In this document: positions 29,571 through 40,167 of the stretch, in pieces
Position numbering within the stretch: the first letter of the stretch is position 1
How the letters are laid out: the number at the start of each line of letters is the position of its first letter
Made by a program: the position numbers and the translations under genes
Assembly: GCA_002733215.1 (NCBI GenBank)
Contig: NVUY01000008.1
Location: 1-64,000, forward strand
From: Sulfurovum sp.
GTDB lineage: Bacteria > Campylobacterota > Campylobacteria > Campylobacterales > Sulfurovaceae
Length of the DNA stretch: 64,000 nucleotides
Direction: 5' to 3'
Notes under the pieces: model-generated
Told to the model about the DNA's origin: nothing
Seen by the model: the letters and a program-made list of their open reading frames with translations, nothing else
The model's database searches: none

Positions 29571-31850
29571 ATGCCAGCACCATTTATGGATAAGATATTT
29601 ACATTTACCCAACCAGATGGAACGAAGTTTAAGGTACGTGGTACAGGTGATCAAGGTTATGCGGTGTTTGAAACGTTAGATGGTTATACCGTTGTTAAAA
29701 ACCCAAACACTGGATTTTATGAAATTGCTCAAATTTCAGATGATGGCACAATGCTAGAACCGGCATCTGCCCCTCAAGGTAATTTAGATGCTACGAGGGC
29801 TGGTGCTGCACCTGGAGTAAGGATTGACCACGAAGCAGCGCGCGCCAGAGGGATGGAAGGCGTTTTAAGAATGGGTGGAAGAAGATGTGATCTACGTCGT
29901 GAACAACGTAAAAACCTTTCCAGAGCAAGACGTAATTTAGATGGTCCTGTTATGGCACCGCCGCAACGTGATACTGTTGGAGATTTTGTGGGGCTTTGTC
30001 TTTTGATAGACTTTTCAGACGAACTTGGAACCATTACAAAAGAGGAAGTTGAAAAGTTTTGTAACGAAGAAAATTATTCTGGTTTTGGTAACAAAGGATC
30101 GGTTTATGATTATTTTCTAGACAATTCTATCGGTCGCTGTCGTTATACAAATATAGTGGCGGAGTATTATAGAGCCAAACATCCTAAATCGTATTATACT
30201 GATCCTAATATCTCACAGGGAATACGTGCCAGAGAGTTGATCGTTGAGGCGCTTGCACATTTAGAAGCCAATCACTTTGATTTTACAGCCTTGACTGCAG
30301 ATAGTGATGGTTTTGTCTATGCTATGAATGTTTACTATGCAGGAGAAGTGGTGAATAATTGGGCAGAGGGATTGTGGCCACATGCCTGGCATCTTGCCGC
30401 ACCTGTAGAGTTAGCAGTTGGAAAGTCAGCTTTTGATTATCAGTTTACGGACATGAGTCATGAACTGTCACTAGGTACATTCTGTCATGAAAATGGTCAT
30501 ATGTTATGTGATTATCCAGATTTATATGATTATGGAAGTGAATCAAGCGGTGCCGGAGCGTATTGTCTTATGTGTGCTGGAGGTAACATCGATGAGAAAA
30601 ATCCAACCCATATCTCTGCGTATTTAAAGAGAATGTCTGGCTGGGCAAAAAGTGTTGTATCTATCCAACCAAATCAACACATAGCACTTGCTGCAGGTAA
30701 AAATGAATTTGCTATTTTCTCTAAAGACAGTGGAGAATACTTTATCATTGAGAACCGTCAAAAGTCTGGTCGAGATGTTTCTTTACCAGATGAAGGACTT
30801 GCTATTTGGCACGTGGATGAAGATGGTAGTAACAGCAATGAACAGATGACACCAGGTAAACATTACGAACTCTCTTTAGAGCAGGCAGATGGAAATTTTG
30901 ACTTAGAGAGATCAAGGCATTACGGTGATTCAGGAGATCTTTTTGGTGAAACAAATAAGAGATTCTCAACTTCTACTACACCTAACAGTCTATGGTGGGA
31001 TGGTACAGTCTCCAACCTTGATATGAGTGAAATTACACATCCAAACAGTACTGTAAGTTTCAAAACTACATATGAAGGAAATTTGCAAGCAGTTCAAGGT
31101 GAATCTACACCAGCAATAGATATACCTGATAACCGAGCTGATGGGATATTTGACTCAATCGTACTTAGTCAAGATGCAAATATTATAGGTGTTGAAGTAA
31201 CATTAGACATTTCTCATACCTATCGGGGTGACCTTCAAGTAACACTACTGACTCCTTGGGGAGTTGCTATTGTTTTGCATCAGCGTAATGAAGGAGGAAG
31301 TTCAGATAATATTCAAAAAATAATCAATGAATCTGACTTGCAAACATTGTCTTTACTCCATGGACACAGTACCAAAGGTGCTTGGATGTTACAAGTACAG
31401 GATTTAGCTCCTGCTGATGTTGGAATCCTTAATCATTGGGCTTTGAAATTTACTGTCGCTTCCCCCTCTCAAGGTAAGGTCGTACTTGAAGAAGTTATAG
31501 GTGTACACATTCCAGACGATGACCCCGTGGGGATTATACGAACACTCTCCAGTAGTGCTACAGGTAACATAGCAAGTGTGGAAATCTCTGTTGATATTGT
31601 CCATACATGGATTGAAGATTTACAAATTAGTCTACGCTCACCATCGGGAACAGATGTGATCCTCCATGACAATGTTGGTGGAAGTAATGATAATATTATG
31701 GAGACCTATACAGAAACTACAACGCCACTGTTGGGTACTCTTGTCGGACAACCTATAGATGGAGAATGGCAACTTCAAGTGTCAGATCAGGCTGGTCAGG
31801 ATGTCGGTAAATTAAACAGTTGGCGTGTGGTTATTCATCCTGAACAGTAG
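29571..31850 (+). CDS. M6-family metalloprotease with two C-terminal P (proprotein convertase) domains
   Basis: FCHENGHMLCDYPDLYDY zinc motif; VTLDISHTYRGDLQVTLLTPWG and VSVDIVHTW-like IEDLQISLRSPSGT repeats. Confidence 0.85.
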   Translation: MPAPFMDKIFTFTQPDGTKFKVRGTGDQGYAVFETLDGYTVVKNPNTGFYEIAQISDDGTMLEPASAPQGNLDATRAGAAPGVRIDHEAARARGMEGVLRMGGRRCDLRREQRKNLSRARRNLDGPVMAPPQRDTVGDFVGLCLLIDFSDELGTITKEEVEKFCNEENYSGFGNKGSVYDYFLDNSIGRCRYTNIVAEYYRAKHPKSYYTDPNISQGIRARELIVEALAHLEANHFDFTALTADSDGFVYAMNVYYAGEVVNNWAEGLWPHAWHLAAPVELAVGKSAFDYQFTDMSHELSLGTFCHENGHMLCDYPDLYDYGSESSGAGAYCLMCAGGNIDEKNPTHISAYLKRMSGWAKSVVSIQPNQHIALAAGKNEFAIFSKDSGEYFIIENRQKSGRDVSLPDEGLAIWHVDEDGSNSNEQMTPGKHYELSLEQADGNFDLERSRHYGDSGDLFGETNKRFSTSTTPNSLWWDGTVSNLDMSEITHPNSTVSFKTTYEGNLQAVQGESTPAIDIPDNRADGIFDSIVLSQDANIIGVEVTLDISHTYRGDLQVTLLTPWGVAIVLHQRNEGGSSDNIQKIINESDLQTLSLLHGHSTKGAWMLQVQDLAPADVGILNHWALKFTVASPSQGKVVLEEVIGVHIPDDDPVGIIRTLSSSATGNIASVEISVDIVHTWIEDLQISLRSPSGTDVILHDNVGGSNDNIMETYTETTTPLLGTLVGQPIDGEWQLQVSDQAGQDVGKLNSWRVVIHPEQ

Positions 31851-31968
31851 GCTTTAAGGGATTGCTTCTTAGTTATGAGCAACATCTAGCAAGACCAATC
31901 CTTGTAAGTGTGTGAGAGATACTAGGAGTCTGTCGGAAAACTGCAAAAAAGTATACAAAGGATAAGCA

Positions 31969-32157
31969 ATGAAATACACAGATGAAGAACTAGAGTTATT
32001 GGATGCATTAGAGCAAAAAAAGCCAGAAACAATTGCTTTTGACAATGAAGAGTTAAAAACTATGGCAGGAGATACGCTAGAGTATCTGAATGAAAAAAAG
32101 CAAATCAGCATCAACCTCAAGCGTTCTGACCTTGACTTTATCAAGCAAAGGGCTTAA
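31969..32157 (+). CDS. Small CopG/BrnA-like putative antitoxin
   Basis: 62 aa; C-terminal KKQISINLKRSDLDFIKQRA resembles ribbon-helix-helix. Confidence 0.5.
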   Translation: MKYTDEELELLDALEQKKPETIAFDNEELKTMAGDTLEYLNEKKQISINLKRSDLDFIKQRA

Positions 32158-32366
32158 AGACATAAGTATATCATACCAGAGTATCATTCAGTCATTGGTT
32201 CATAACTATACTACTAATAAATTGGAATTGAAGCATTAGCATCACCTGACACCTATTTACAACCGACCACACAGCCAGAATTTAAATCATACTTTCGCTG
32301 TAAGGGTTAAAGGGTAATGGGTTATCATTATCACCTCGTTTATCTAGGTACGCCATTGACTTATTC

Positions 32367-32702
32367 TTGTATTTATATTATACTAGTTACATGGAAATAG
32401 TAGAAACCTCACTCTTTACCAAAGAAATAACGCGCATTTTAACTGATGATGAGTACAAAGTATTACAAAATGCATTGGTAACTAACCCCAAAAGTGGAGC
32501 AGTTATCAAAGGCTCAGGTGGGTTAAGAAAAATGAGATGGAAAGTTAAGGGTAGTGGTAAAAGTGGTGGTATTCGTACCATTTACTACTACCAAGAGAGT
32601 GAGAGTCTGTTACTTATGATATATCTTTACGAGAAGAATAAAACAGAAAACCTAACACCTAAGCAGATAAAAATGCTTAGAAAAACATTTATAGAGGAGT
32701 AA
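32367..32702 (+). CDS. RelE/HigB-like toxin
   Basis: LRKMRWKVKGSGKSGGIRTIYYYQ; true start may be MEIVETSLF. Confidence 0.85.
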   Translation: MYLYYTSYMEIVETSLFTKEITRILTDDEYKVLQNALVTNPKSGAVIKGSGGLRKMRWKVKGSGKSGGIRTIYYYQESESLLLMIYLYEKNKTENLTPKQIKMLRKTFIEE

Positions 32703-32705
32703 ATC

Positions 32706-32987
32706 ATGGATGATGCATCATTTAACAAGCTACTAGAAAGCACAAAAGAAGCCAAAGAGATACTGGCTAAAAAAACAAGCCCTAGCCGTACCTTTTACAT
32801 AGAAGAACCTAACGCAAAAAAGATACGTTCTAAATTTCACCTGACACAAAATGAATTTGCCAAAATGCTCAATATCTCTGTAGCCACACTACGTAACTGG
32901 GAACAAGGCAGAAGAAGACCAGAAGGCCCTGCAAGGGTGCTTCTGAATGTTGCCAATCGTAATCCTGAGGTTTTGATGGGGTTGTAG
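32706..32987 (+). CDS. HigA-type XRE antitoxin
   Basis: KIRSKFHLTQNEFAKMLNISVATLRNWEQGRRRPEGPARVLL. Confidence 0.9.
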   Translation: MDDASFNKLLESTKEAKEILAKKTSPSRTFYIEEPNAKKIRSKFHLTQNEFAKMLNISVATLRNWEQGRRRPEGPARVLLNVANRNPEVLMGL

Positions 32988-33120
32988 TAGGATGGTTTAT
33001 GGGCTACCACGTGCAACATGGAGTTAGATAGTTATTTGTTATTTTATGGGCATATACAGTAGATTTGACATTAGATACTTATAATGATATACTTTGGATA
33101 TACATAAAAAAGGATTTATA

Positions 33121-33366
33121 ATGACAGCAACCATTTCTAGTTGGGGAAATTCTCAGGGATTACGCTTTCCTAAAGATGTTATGAAAGAACTACACCTTTC
33201 AGTAGGTGATAAGATGAAAATCTTAGTAGAAAATCAAACGATTATATTAAAGCCTATTAAAGAGCCACGCGAAAAGTTTGATATTAATGTACTTGTAGCT
33301 GAAATGCCAAGTGACTACAAAGCTCGTGAAGTATTTGATGATGCTGCAGGGCTAGAAGAGTGGTAA
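33121..33366 (+). CDS. MazE/AbrB-type antitoxin
   Basis: TATISSWGNSQGLRFPKDVMKELHLSVGDKMKILVE. Confidence 0.9.
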   Translation: MTATISSWGNSQGLRFPKDVMKELHLSVGDKMKILVENQTIILKPIKEPREKFDINVLVAEMPSDYKAREVFDDAAGLEEW

Positions 33367-33710
33367 GGTATATCCCCGAACAAGGCGATATAGTAGCACT
33401 TAACTTTGACCCACAAAGTGGTCATGAGCAAAAAGGGCGAAGACCTGCTATTATCGTAAGCAATAAGGTTTTTAACAAACATTTAGGACTTGCCTTTGCT
33501 TGCCCCATAAGCAATACGAAAAGAGATTTCCCTTTTCATGTAAAAGTTGAAAGTGATAATATTACAGGCTATATCATGGCAGAACAGATGAAGTCTATAG
33601 ACTATCATTCTAGGAAAATTAAATTTATAGAAAAAGCTGATGAGAAGACTATCAATCGGATATTGGGGATTATTGATAGTATCTTGGATTTGAATTCGGG
33701 GAGTAGTTGA
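33360..33710 (+). CDS. mazF: MazF toxin
   Basis: PEQGDIVALNFDPQSGHEQKGRRPAIIVSN; overlaps antitoxin. Confidence 0.92.
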   Translation: MVRYIPEQGDIVALNFDPQSGHEQKGRRPAIIVSNKVFNKHLGLAFACPISNTKRDFPFHVKVESDNITGYIMAEQMKSIDYHSRKIKFIEKADEKTINRILGIIDSILDLNSGSS

Positions 33711-33742
33711 TGAGTTATCATTATCACCTCGTATCCTTACTC

Positions 33743-33811
33743 TTGTCGTTGTCACCCGACCCCTAAAATTTGTCGTTGTCACCCGACCCCTAAAATTCGA
33801 CCCCTAAAATT
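33743..33811. repeat. 27-bp tandem repeat TTGTCGTTGTCACCCGACCCCTAAAAT (2 full + 1 partial)
   Basis: Two exact consecutive copies then TCGACCCCTAAAAT. Confidence 0.9.
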
Positions 33812-33897
33812 CGGTATCTGGGTATATCAGCCGCTTTGGTTTCTTATGTCTTTAGGAGTTCTGGTGATTAGTGGTTTGTTACCTGACCCTAAATTTT
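33812..33897 (+). pseudogene. Transposase C-terminal remnant, repeat copy 1
   Basis: 84/86 identical to 35462-35547; encodes YLGVSAALVSYVFRSSGD* tail. Confidence 0.7.
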
Positions 33898-34029
33898 TGA
33901 CCCTAAATTTTTTATGACTTTGTTACCTAATCCTAAAGTTTATTAGGGGTTGGGTGAGGAGATATATAGGTAATAAAATCCCTATATTTATGATATACTT
34001 AGGTATTAAGATACCCATAGGAGTATGTA

Positions 34030-35241
34030 ATGCTAGAAAAAATCACCATAGAATCAAAAAAATTCTTATTAAGAAATAACCTCGATTATAAAAGATACTT
34101 TATTAAAGAAGATAAAATAAAACATCGTCTTACAATAATTACAGGGCAAAGAGGCATAGGTAAGACCACCACTATCGCTCAGTATATGGCAAAATATCCA
34201 GAAGTAAAATCTTTGTATGTAAGTATGGATAGTTTTCTTATTGGTGAATTGAGTATGTATGAGATTGCTGAAGTGTTCGAGGCTGATGGAGGTAAGCTTT
34301 TGTGTTTTGATGAGATCCACAAGTACAGTAACTGGTCGCAAGAGCTTAAAAGTATCTATGATAACTTTCCAAATCTTCAAGTACTGGCATCTGGTAGTTC
34401 TGCTTTAGAGATAAATCGTGGCAGTCATGATTTAAGTAGAAGGGCGCATCAGCTAAAAATGTATGGTATGAGTTTTAAAGAATATTTAGAGTTGACGTTA
34501 GCGTTGAACTTCGATACATTGACACTAGAACAAATACTCAAGACTCATGAAACTTTAGCTTTTGACATTGCTATGAAGCTCGAACATAAAGGTAAAAAAA
34601 TCCTTCCATTGTTTAAAAAATATCTCAAATCAGGATATTATCCTTATTCTTTGAGTATAGATGATGAAGATATATTTTTAGATATGTTGAAACAAAATAT
34701 TAATGTGTCACTCTCTAGCGATTTACTTTTTGTCTACCCTTCTTTAGATGGCAATAGTATCAAAAAGCTCAAACTTCTTCTAAGTATCATCATGGAGAGT
34801 GTCCCTTTTGTACCTGTCATAGAAAAACTAAAGCATTCACTAGATGTGGGAGATGGAAGAACGCTAAAAGACTATTTTATCAAGCTAGAAGATGCTGGTA
34901 TTTTAAAATTACTCATGAAAGCAAGTTCAAAAGGTTTAGCCAAATTAGAAAAACCTGAAAAGATTTACTTGGACAATACAAATTTGTTGAACATTGTAGA
35001 AGCCAATGTAGGTACAGTAAGAGAAACATTTTTTTTAAACATATGCAGTAAAGAACATAAAGTCACATACCCTAAAAAAGGAGATTTTTTAGTAGATGAC
35101 ACCTATTTGTTTGAAATAGGGGGTAAGAATAAAGGTTTCTCACAGATAAAGGATATAGAAAACTCCTATATCGCGATGGATGACATAGAGACAGGCAGTG
35201 GCAATAAAATTCCTCTTTGGTTGTTTGGGTTTTTGTATTGA
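34030..35241 (+). CDS. AAA ATPase (DUF4143-type)
   Basis: GQRGIGKTTTIAQYM Walker A, LLCFDEIHKYSNW Walker B, ASGSSALEI sensor. Confidence 0.85.
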   Translation: MLEKITIESKKFLLRNNLDYKRYFIKEDKIKHRLTIITGQRGIGKTTTIAQYMAKYPEVKSLYVSMDSFLIGELSMYEIAEVFEADGGKLLCFDEIHKYSNWSQELKSIYDNFPNLQVLASGSSALEINRGSHDLSRRAHQLKMYGMSFKEYLELTLALNFDTLTLEQILKTHETLAFDIAMKLEHKGKKILPLFKKYLKSGYYPYSLSIDDEDIFLDMLKQNINVSLSSDLLFVYPSLDGNSIKKLKLLLSIIMESVPFVPVIEKLKHSLDVGDGRTLKDYFIKLEDAGILKLLMKASSKGLAKLEKPEKIYLDNTNLLNIVEANVGTVRETFFLNICSKEHKVTYPKKGDFLVDDTYLFEIGGKNKGFSQIKDIENSYIAMDDIETGSGNKIPLWLFGFLY

Positions 35242-35321
35242 TCTTGTGATGTGGTGCTAGAGCGTTTTTGTAAAAGTATCTACATAGGTGGTGAAATAAC
35301 CCACGATATAGTGGTGTATGG

Positions 35322-35351
35322 TTATACTTATACTTATACTTATACTTATAC
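35322..35351. repeat. Hexanucleotide microsatellite (TTATAC)x5
   Basis: Five exact consecutive units. Confidence 0.95.
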
Positions 35352-35431
35352 GAGAAGAGACGGTGCACGTGGTGATGGTATTTAGATAGAGGGCTTTGTA
35401 GCATTAGCATCACCTTACACCTATATTTTTA

Positions 35432-35547
35432 AAAGATGGATATACTCAGGGAGAATTAGCACGGTATCTGGGTGTATCAGCCGCTTTGGTTTCTTATGTC
35501 TTTAGGAGTTCTAGTGATTAGTGGTTTGTTACCTGACCCTAAATTTT
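35432..35547 (+). pseudogene. Transposase C-terminal remnant, repeat copy 2
   Basis: KDGYTQGELARYLGVSAALVSYVFRSSSD* with no upstream transposase body. Confidence 0.7.
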
Positions 35548-35619
35548 AAATTTCGATTGCGTTCAGATGATATCTATTTTCAGTAATAATTATTTTATAA
35601 AAAGTGAGAAAATATAAAT

Positions 35620-35885
35620 ATGAAACTTACAGCATATGCAGATGAGTTTGGTAATAATTCATTTAAATTTGATACACAAGGTACACATTTTATTATTGCA
35701 ACAGTTATTGTCAAGCTAGATATGATTAAAACACTTGAATCAGAAATTGATAATATTAGAGAGAAACATAAGTTCCAGACTGGAGAATTAAAGTCAAATA
35801 AAGTTGGTCAAAATACAAGTAGAAGAATTAGAATAAGCTAAAAAGTATGGGAAGGTATATATACTTAAGCCTGTTGCCGCATAGA
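35620..35885 (+). pseudogene. DUF3800-like N-terminal fragment, frameshifted
   Basis: MKLTAYADEFGNNSFKF...FIIATVIV; near 35835 reading shifts to AKKYGKVYILKPVAA* in another frame. Confidence 0.65.
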
Positions 35886-36049
35886 TGATTGCCTAGTAGC
35901 CATTATTTTGTAACTTCAAAGCATAGGTGTCAGACAATAATAACTCATTTCCAACAAAAATACTATGTCACCCCAAACATGAACGGAAGCTACTCCATCA
36001 TCTGCTATAATACACAGCATAAAACATACAGCTAACCCAAGGAAAGAAA

Positions 36050-37309
36050 ATGAACAAAGCAGATTTTAATGAAGGTCTTTTGGGCTTTTTAGATGCATCA
36101 CCTACACCTTTTCATGCTACACAAAATATGGCTATGATGCTTGCAAATGCTGGATTTGTTCGACTCCTTGAAGAAGAGAAATGGGAGGTAGAAGAGGGAG
36201 CCAAATACTATGTGACACGTAATGACTCTTCACTTATAGCATTTACTTACCCTAAAGCCTCTAACTATATGATGTTAGGATGTCATACAGACTCACCTAA
36301 CTTAAAACTAAAACCAAACCCTGTCATAAAAGAGCATGGTGTGGTGAAGTTTGCTGTGCAGCCCTATGGTGGACTGCTTCTTAATCCTTGGTTTGACAGA
36401 GATTTGTCAATGGCAGGGAAAGTCTCCTACCTCAATGCACAAGATGAGATAAAAGAAACACTCATAGATGTGCGTAAATCCATAGCCATCATCCCCTCAC
36501 TTGCCATACACCTAGACAAAAAGGCAAATACAGAGCGTACAGTCAACAAGCAAACAGACATTTCTCCCATACTTTCAACCAATGATGACTTTGACTTTGA
36601 AGACTTTATACGTGGGCAGTTAGAAGAAAATGAAATACGTGATGTCAAAGAACTCTACGCTTCAGAGTTGAGCTTATATGCAACACAAAAAGCGTCTTAT
36701 GTAGGTCTTCAAGACGACTTTATAGCCTCGGCAAGGCTAGATAACCTTTTGTCTTGTTATGTGGGTCTGGTATCACTTTGTTCAGTAGATGCAGATGTAC
36801 CTATGCTTTTAATAGCCAGTGACCATGAAGAAGTGGGTAGTGTCTCTAGCTCTGGAGCGGCGGGAAGCTTTTTGGAAAATACACTTACACGTATGTACCC
36901 TGACTATGATGCATATATGCATATGATACGCACCTCTATGATGATAAGTGCAGACAACGCACATGCCATACACCCAAACTATGCAGATAAACACGACAAA
37001 AACCACAGCCCATACATAAACAAAGGTACAGTTATAAAAGTAAACGCCAACCAACGGTATGCTTCAAACACTACAAGTATTTCAAAGTTTATGCATGTGG
37101 CTAAAAAGGCAGGAGAACCGTACCAGCAGTTTGTTACACGTTCAGACATGGGATGTGGCTCAACCATAGGGCCTATCACCGCCACAAGACTAGGTATAGA
37201 AACACTTGACATTGGACTACCCACTTATGCGATGCATTCTATACGTGAATTGGCAGGGGCAGATGATGCTTATTCGTTATACAAGATTTTACTTGGGTGG
37301 AGAAATTGA
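36050..37309 (+). CDS. apeB: M18 family aminopeptidase
   Basis: GCHTDSPNLKLKP, ASDHEEVGSVSSSGAAG, DMGCGSTIGPI. Confidence 0.93.
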   Translation: MNKADFNEGLLGFLDASPTPFHATQNMAMMLANAGFVRLLEEEKWEVEEGAKYYVTRNDSSLIAFTYPKASNYMMLGCHTDSPNLKLKPNPVIKEHGVVKFAVQPYGGLLLNPWFDRDLSMAGKVSYLNAQDEIKETLIDVRKSIAIIPSLAIHLDKKANTERTVNKQTDISPILSTNDDFDFEDFIRGQLEENEIRDVKELYASELSLYATQKASYVGLQDDFIASARLDNLLSCYVGLVSLCSVDADVPMLLIASDHEEVGSVSSSGAAGSFLENTLTRMYPDYDAYMHMIRTSMMISADNAHAIHPNYADKHDKNHSPYINKGTVIKVNANQRYASNTTSISKFMHVAKKAGEPYQQFVTRSDMGCGSTIGPITATRLGIETLDIGLPTYAMHSIRELAGADDAYSLYKILLGWRN

Positions 37310-37439
37310 GGAAAATTTAGCTATTTCATCTCAAGGGCATTTCCTCGCTACAATAATGACAAATAATGGGGAGCATTATATATCTCAAAGGATTGAAGAT
37401 AAAAAGTATATAATCACCTATCTAAAATAAGGCTAACCC

Positions 37440-38366
37440 ATGGCAAAACATCCAACACTTTTACAACATTTCCGTTCTTTCGCTTTCCAAAACAACATAA
37501 AAGACTTTGATAAGGCATTGGAATATTTTACTGTTTTTGGTGGTACGGGGTGGGATGTGGATATCTCGAAAAGTGTGGCAGCCCTCATCGAAGAGAAAGT
37601 ACTTGCTAACTATGAAGCTCTGCATGAGAGTATGACGCGGTATACACACAATAATGGCTTATACCATATGCTGTTGTCCATTATTGCATTGGGTGTAAAC
37701 CATGAAAATGATGTGTTAAAAAAGGCCAAAGTAGGTAGAGACAAAGGTGAAGAAGCCATCGACTACTTGGTTAGTAAAAGTTTAATCAAGTTTGATTTGT
37801 CTGTAGAAAAACCTTTAAAAGAGGGGGGAGGTAAATCGGACAGAGTCTTGTTTGACTTACCTTTTATGCGTTTCTGGTTTGCTATGATTTCTCCTAACTA
37901 CCAAAGTGTTTCCCAAGGTAATTATGATGAATTTGTACAAAAATGGCATAAAATAAGAGACAACTTTTCCATTTTACTAAATAATATTTTACTTTTAGAA
38001 CTCGTGAAAGAAACATTTAACGCAAAGTCTAAAGATGACCCTATTGTAACTATAGGTTCTTACTACGATAAAAAGTTAGAGATAGACATACTTGCCAAAA
38101 GAAAGTCAGGTGCTATGATAGCTGGTGCCTGTAAATACTCTAAAGAGCCAGCAAAGAGTAATATGATGCATACCCTTATAGAGAAGTGTGAAAAAGCAGA
38201 ACTGGAAATTTCTGATTATGTACTTTTTTCTAAAAATGGATTTATTCCAGAAGTTGAAGCGTTGAAAGAAAAGGAAGTGGTACTTTTGTCTCGAACAGCA
38301 CTTTCTTCGTTACTAGATGACTTGAGTGAAGATGATCTATTGGTGTACAGGAACAAAAAGTACTAA
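37440..38366 (+). CDS. DUF234-containing protein
   Basis: LPFMRFWFAMISPN...GSYYDKKLEIDILAKRKSGAMIAGACKYS; resembles C-terminal half of archaeal-type ATPases, lacks Walker motifs. Confidence 0.65.
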   Translation: MAKHPTLLQHFRSFAFQNNIKDFDKALEYFTVFGGTGWDVDISKSVAALIEEKVLANYEALHESMTRYTHNNGLYHMLLSIIALGVNHENDVLKKAKVGRDKGEEAIDYLVSKSLIKFDLSVEKPLKEGGGKSDRVLFDLPFMRFWFAMISPNYQSVSQGNYDEFVQKWHKIRDNFSILLNNILLLELVKETFNAKSKDDPIVTIGSYYDKKLEIDILAKRKSGAMIAGACKYSKEPAKSNMMHTLIEKCEKAELEISDYVLFSKNGFIPEVEALKEKEVVLLSRTALSSLLDDLSEDDLLVYRNKKY

Positions 38367-38370
38367 CTCA

Positions 38371-40167
38371 TTAAAAAGGCCAAAATACCATGATGAGTGG
38401 AATAGACACAGCAAGTATAAGTAGCTCTAAAGGCAGACCCATTCGCCAATAGTCACCAAATTTATACCCACCTGGACCCATGATGATAGTGTTATTTTTA
38501 TGACCAATAGGCGATAAAAAAGCACAAGAAGCTGCAACAGCAACTCCCATAAGAAAGGCATCTGGGTTAACACCCAGCTCATTTGCAAGGCTTATGCCTA
38601 CGGGTGCTGCTACTAGTACAGTGGCTATGTTGTTAAGCATATCTGAGAGTGTCATGGTGACTACCATCAAGAGTGCCAAGACAGCCACCACTGGCCAACC
38701 ATCGGTCATGCTAAGGATACCATTGGCAATGAGTTGCGTCCCCCCTGATGCTTCAAGTGCCGCGCCTAGTGGGATGAGGGATGCCACGAGGACTATGACT
38801 GACCACTGTACGGAATGGTACATTTGTGAGGGTGTGAGTACTTTTAAAAATCCATAAAGAACAACGACCATAGCGAGTGCAACAGGTAGATACACGATGC
38901 CAAAACTTGACAGAGCAATGGCAAGTGCAAAGAGGGAAATAGCCAAGCCTGCTTTGTCTCGTTGAATCACTTGTAGCCCTCGCTTCTCTAAGGGTAATGC
39001 ACCTAGCCATTGCGTTGTATTGTTTAGTTGTTCATTTTCTCCCATGAGTAACAGTACATCACCCGCTTTAATCAGAGTTTTTCTCACTCTTTTACGCAGC
39101 GTCTTACCTTGTCTTGAAATCCCAAGTAACATAATCCCCTGTCTACTCAATAGACGAACATCATTTGCGGATTGTCCTACGATTTGTGCATCATAAGGTA
39201 TGGTTACTTCTGTCATGTGAAGTGTTCCTGCCAGTGTACCTTTGTGTTTTGATGATTTGGAATACGATAATTTGAGTTCTCCAGACAAACTTTCAAGAGA
39301 CTTTGGACTAGCCTCTATAACCAGTAGGTCACTCTTTCTAATCTCTTCATCAAGGGCTATACCAGGTAGTCTTTTCCCTTTTCTAATCAACCCAATGATG
39401 ATGGCATCATGTTCTTCTGTTAATTGTTCTAGTTGTGAAATGCTTTGTCCAATGGCAGAAGAATTATGATCGAAACCAATCTCTATGGTATAGTCATCTA
39501 AGTTTCGTAGATCATGAGAGGTATTTTTCTTTTGAGTGGACTCTGGAACAAGTCGCCAACCTATAAGCGAAACAAAAGCTATACCCGCAACAGCAGCTCC
39601 CAGTCCAACGTATGCAAAGTCAAACATAGTATAAGGGTCTCCTAGAGCAGTCTCACGAAATTGAGAGATGACAATGTTAGGAGGAGTCCCGATGAGTGTG
39701 ACCATCCCACCTAAGATAGTAGCAAAGGAAAGAGGCATAAGTGTTTTAGAGGGGGAACGTTTAGCCCGTTTAGCAGTTTGGATATCTACAGGCATAAGTA
39801 AGGCTAAGGTAGCAACATTATTCATAAAAGCAGACATGATAGCCCCAAGTATACCTATGGAAGCTATATGAGAAACCAAAGACCTACTAGAGTCTATAAA
39901 TTTTTCTGAGAGCATTTCTATGGCACCTGATTGAGACAATGCCTTAGAGATCATGAGTACCAGAGCGATAATAATAACAGCAGGATGTCCAAAGCCTGAA
40001 AACGCAGCTTCTTTAGGAATGACATTTAACAATAATCCTAATGATAATGCCCCAAAGGCTACAAGATCATACCTCCATCTTCCCCAAACGAGGAGTACAA
40101 GTACACCTCCCATCAATAAAAATAAAGTGATTTGTTCATAAGTCATGTTAGGAATGTATCCTTTCAT
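38371..40167 (-). CDS. SLC13-family permease with two RCK_C/TrkA-C domains
   Basis: MNNVATLALLMPV, GTPPNIVIS, two RCK-like segments, DMLNNIATVLVAAPV. Confidence 0.92.
   Translation of the reverse strand: MKGYIPNMTYEQITLFLLMGGVLVLLVWGRWRYDLVAFGALSLGLLLNVIPKEAAFSGFGHPAVIIIALVLMISKALSQSGAIEMLSEKFIDSSRSLVSHIASIGILGAIMSAFMNNVATLALLMPVDIQTAKRAKRSPSKTLMPLSFATILGGMVTLIGTPPNIVISQFRETALGDPYTMFDFAYVGLGAAVAGIAFVSLIGWRLVPESTQKKNTSHDLRNLDDYTIEIGFDHNSSAIGQSISQLEQLTEEHDAIIIGLIRKGKRLPGIALDEEIRKSDLLVIEASPKSLESLSGELKLSYSKSSKHKGTLAGTLHMTEVTIPYDAQIVGQSANDVRLLSRQGIMLLGISRQGKTLRKRVRKTLIKAGDVLLLMGENEQLNNTTQWLGALPLEKRGLQVIQRDKAGLAISLFALAIALSSFGIVYLPVALAMVVVLYGFLKVLTPSQMYHSVQWSVIVLVASLIPLGAALEASGGTQLIANGILSMTDGWPVVAVLALLMVVTMTLSDMLNNIATVLVAAPVGISLANELGVNPDAFLMGVAVAASCAFLSPIGHKNNTIIMGPGGYKFGDYWRMGLPLELLILAVSIPLIMVFWPF

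Noticed and set aside
33743-33811. Possible CRISPR-like repeats
   Set aside because: The two 27-mers are directly adjacent with no spacers; no cas genes.
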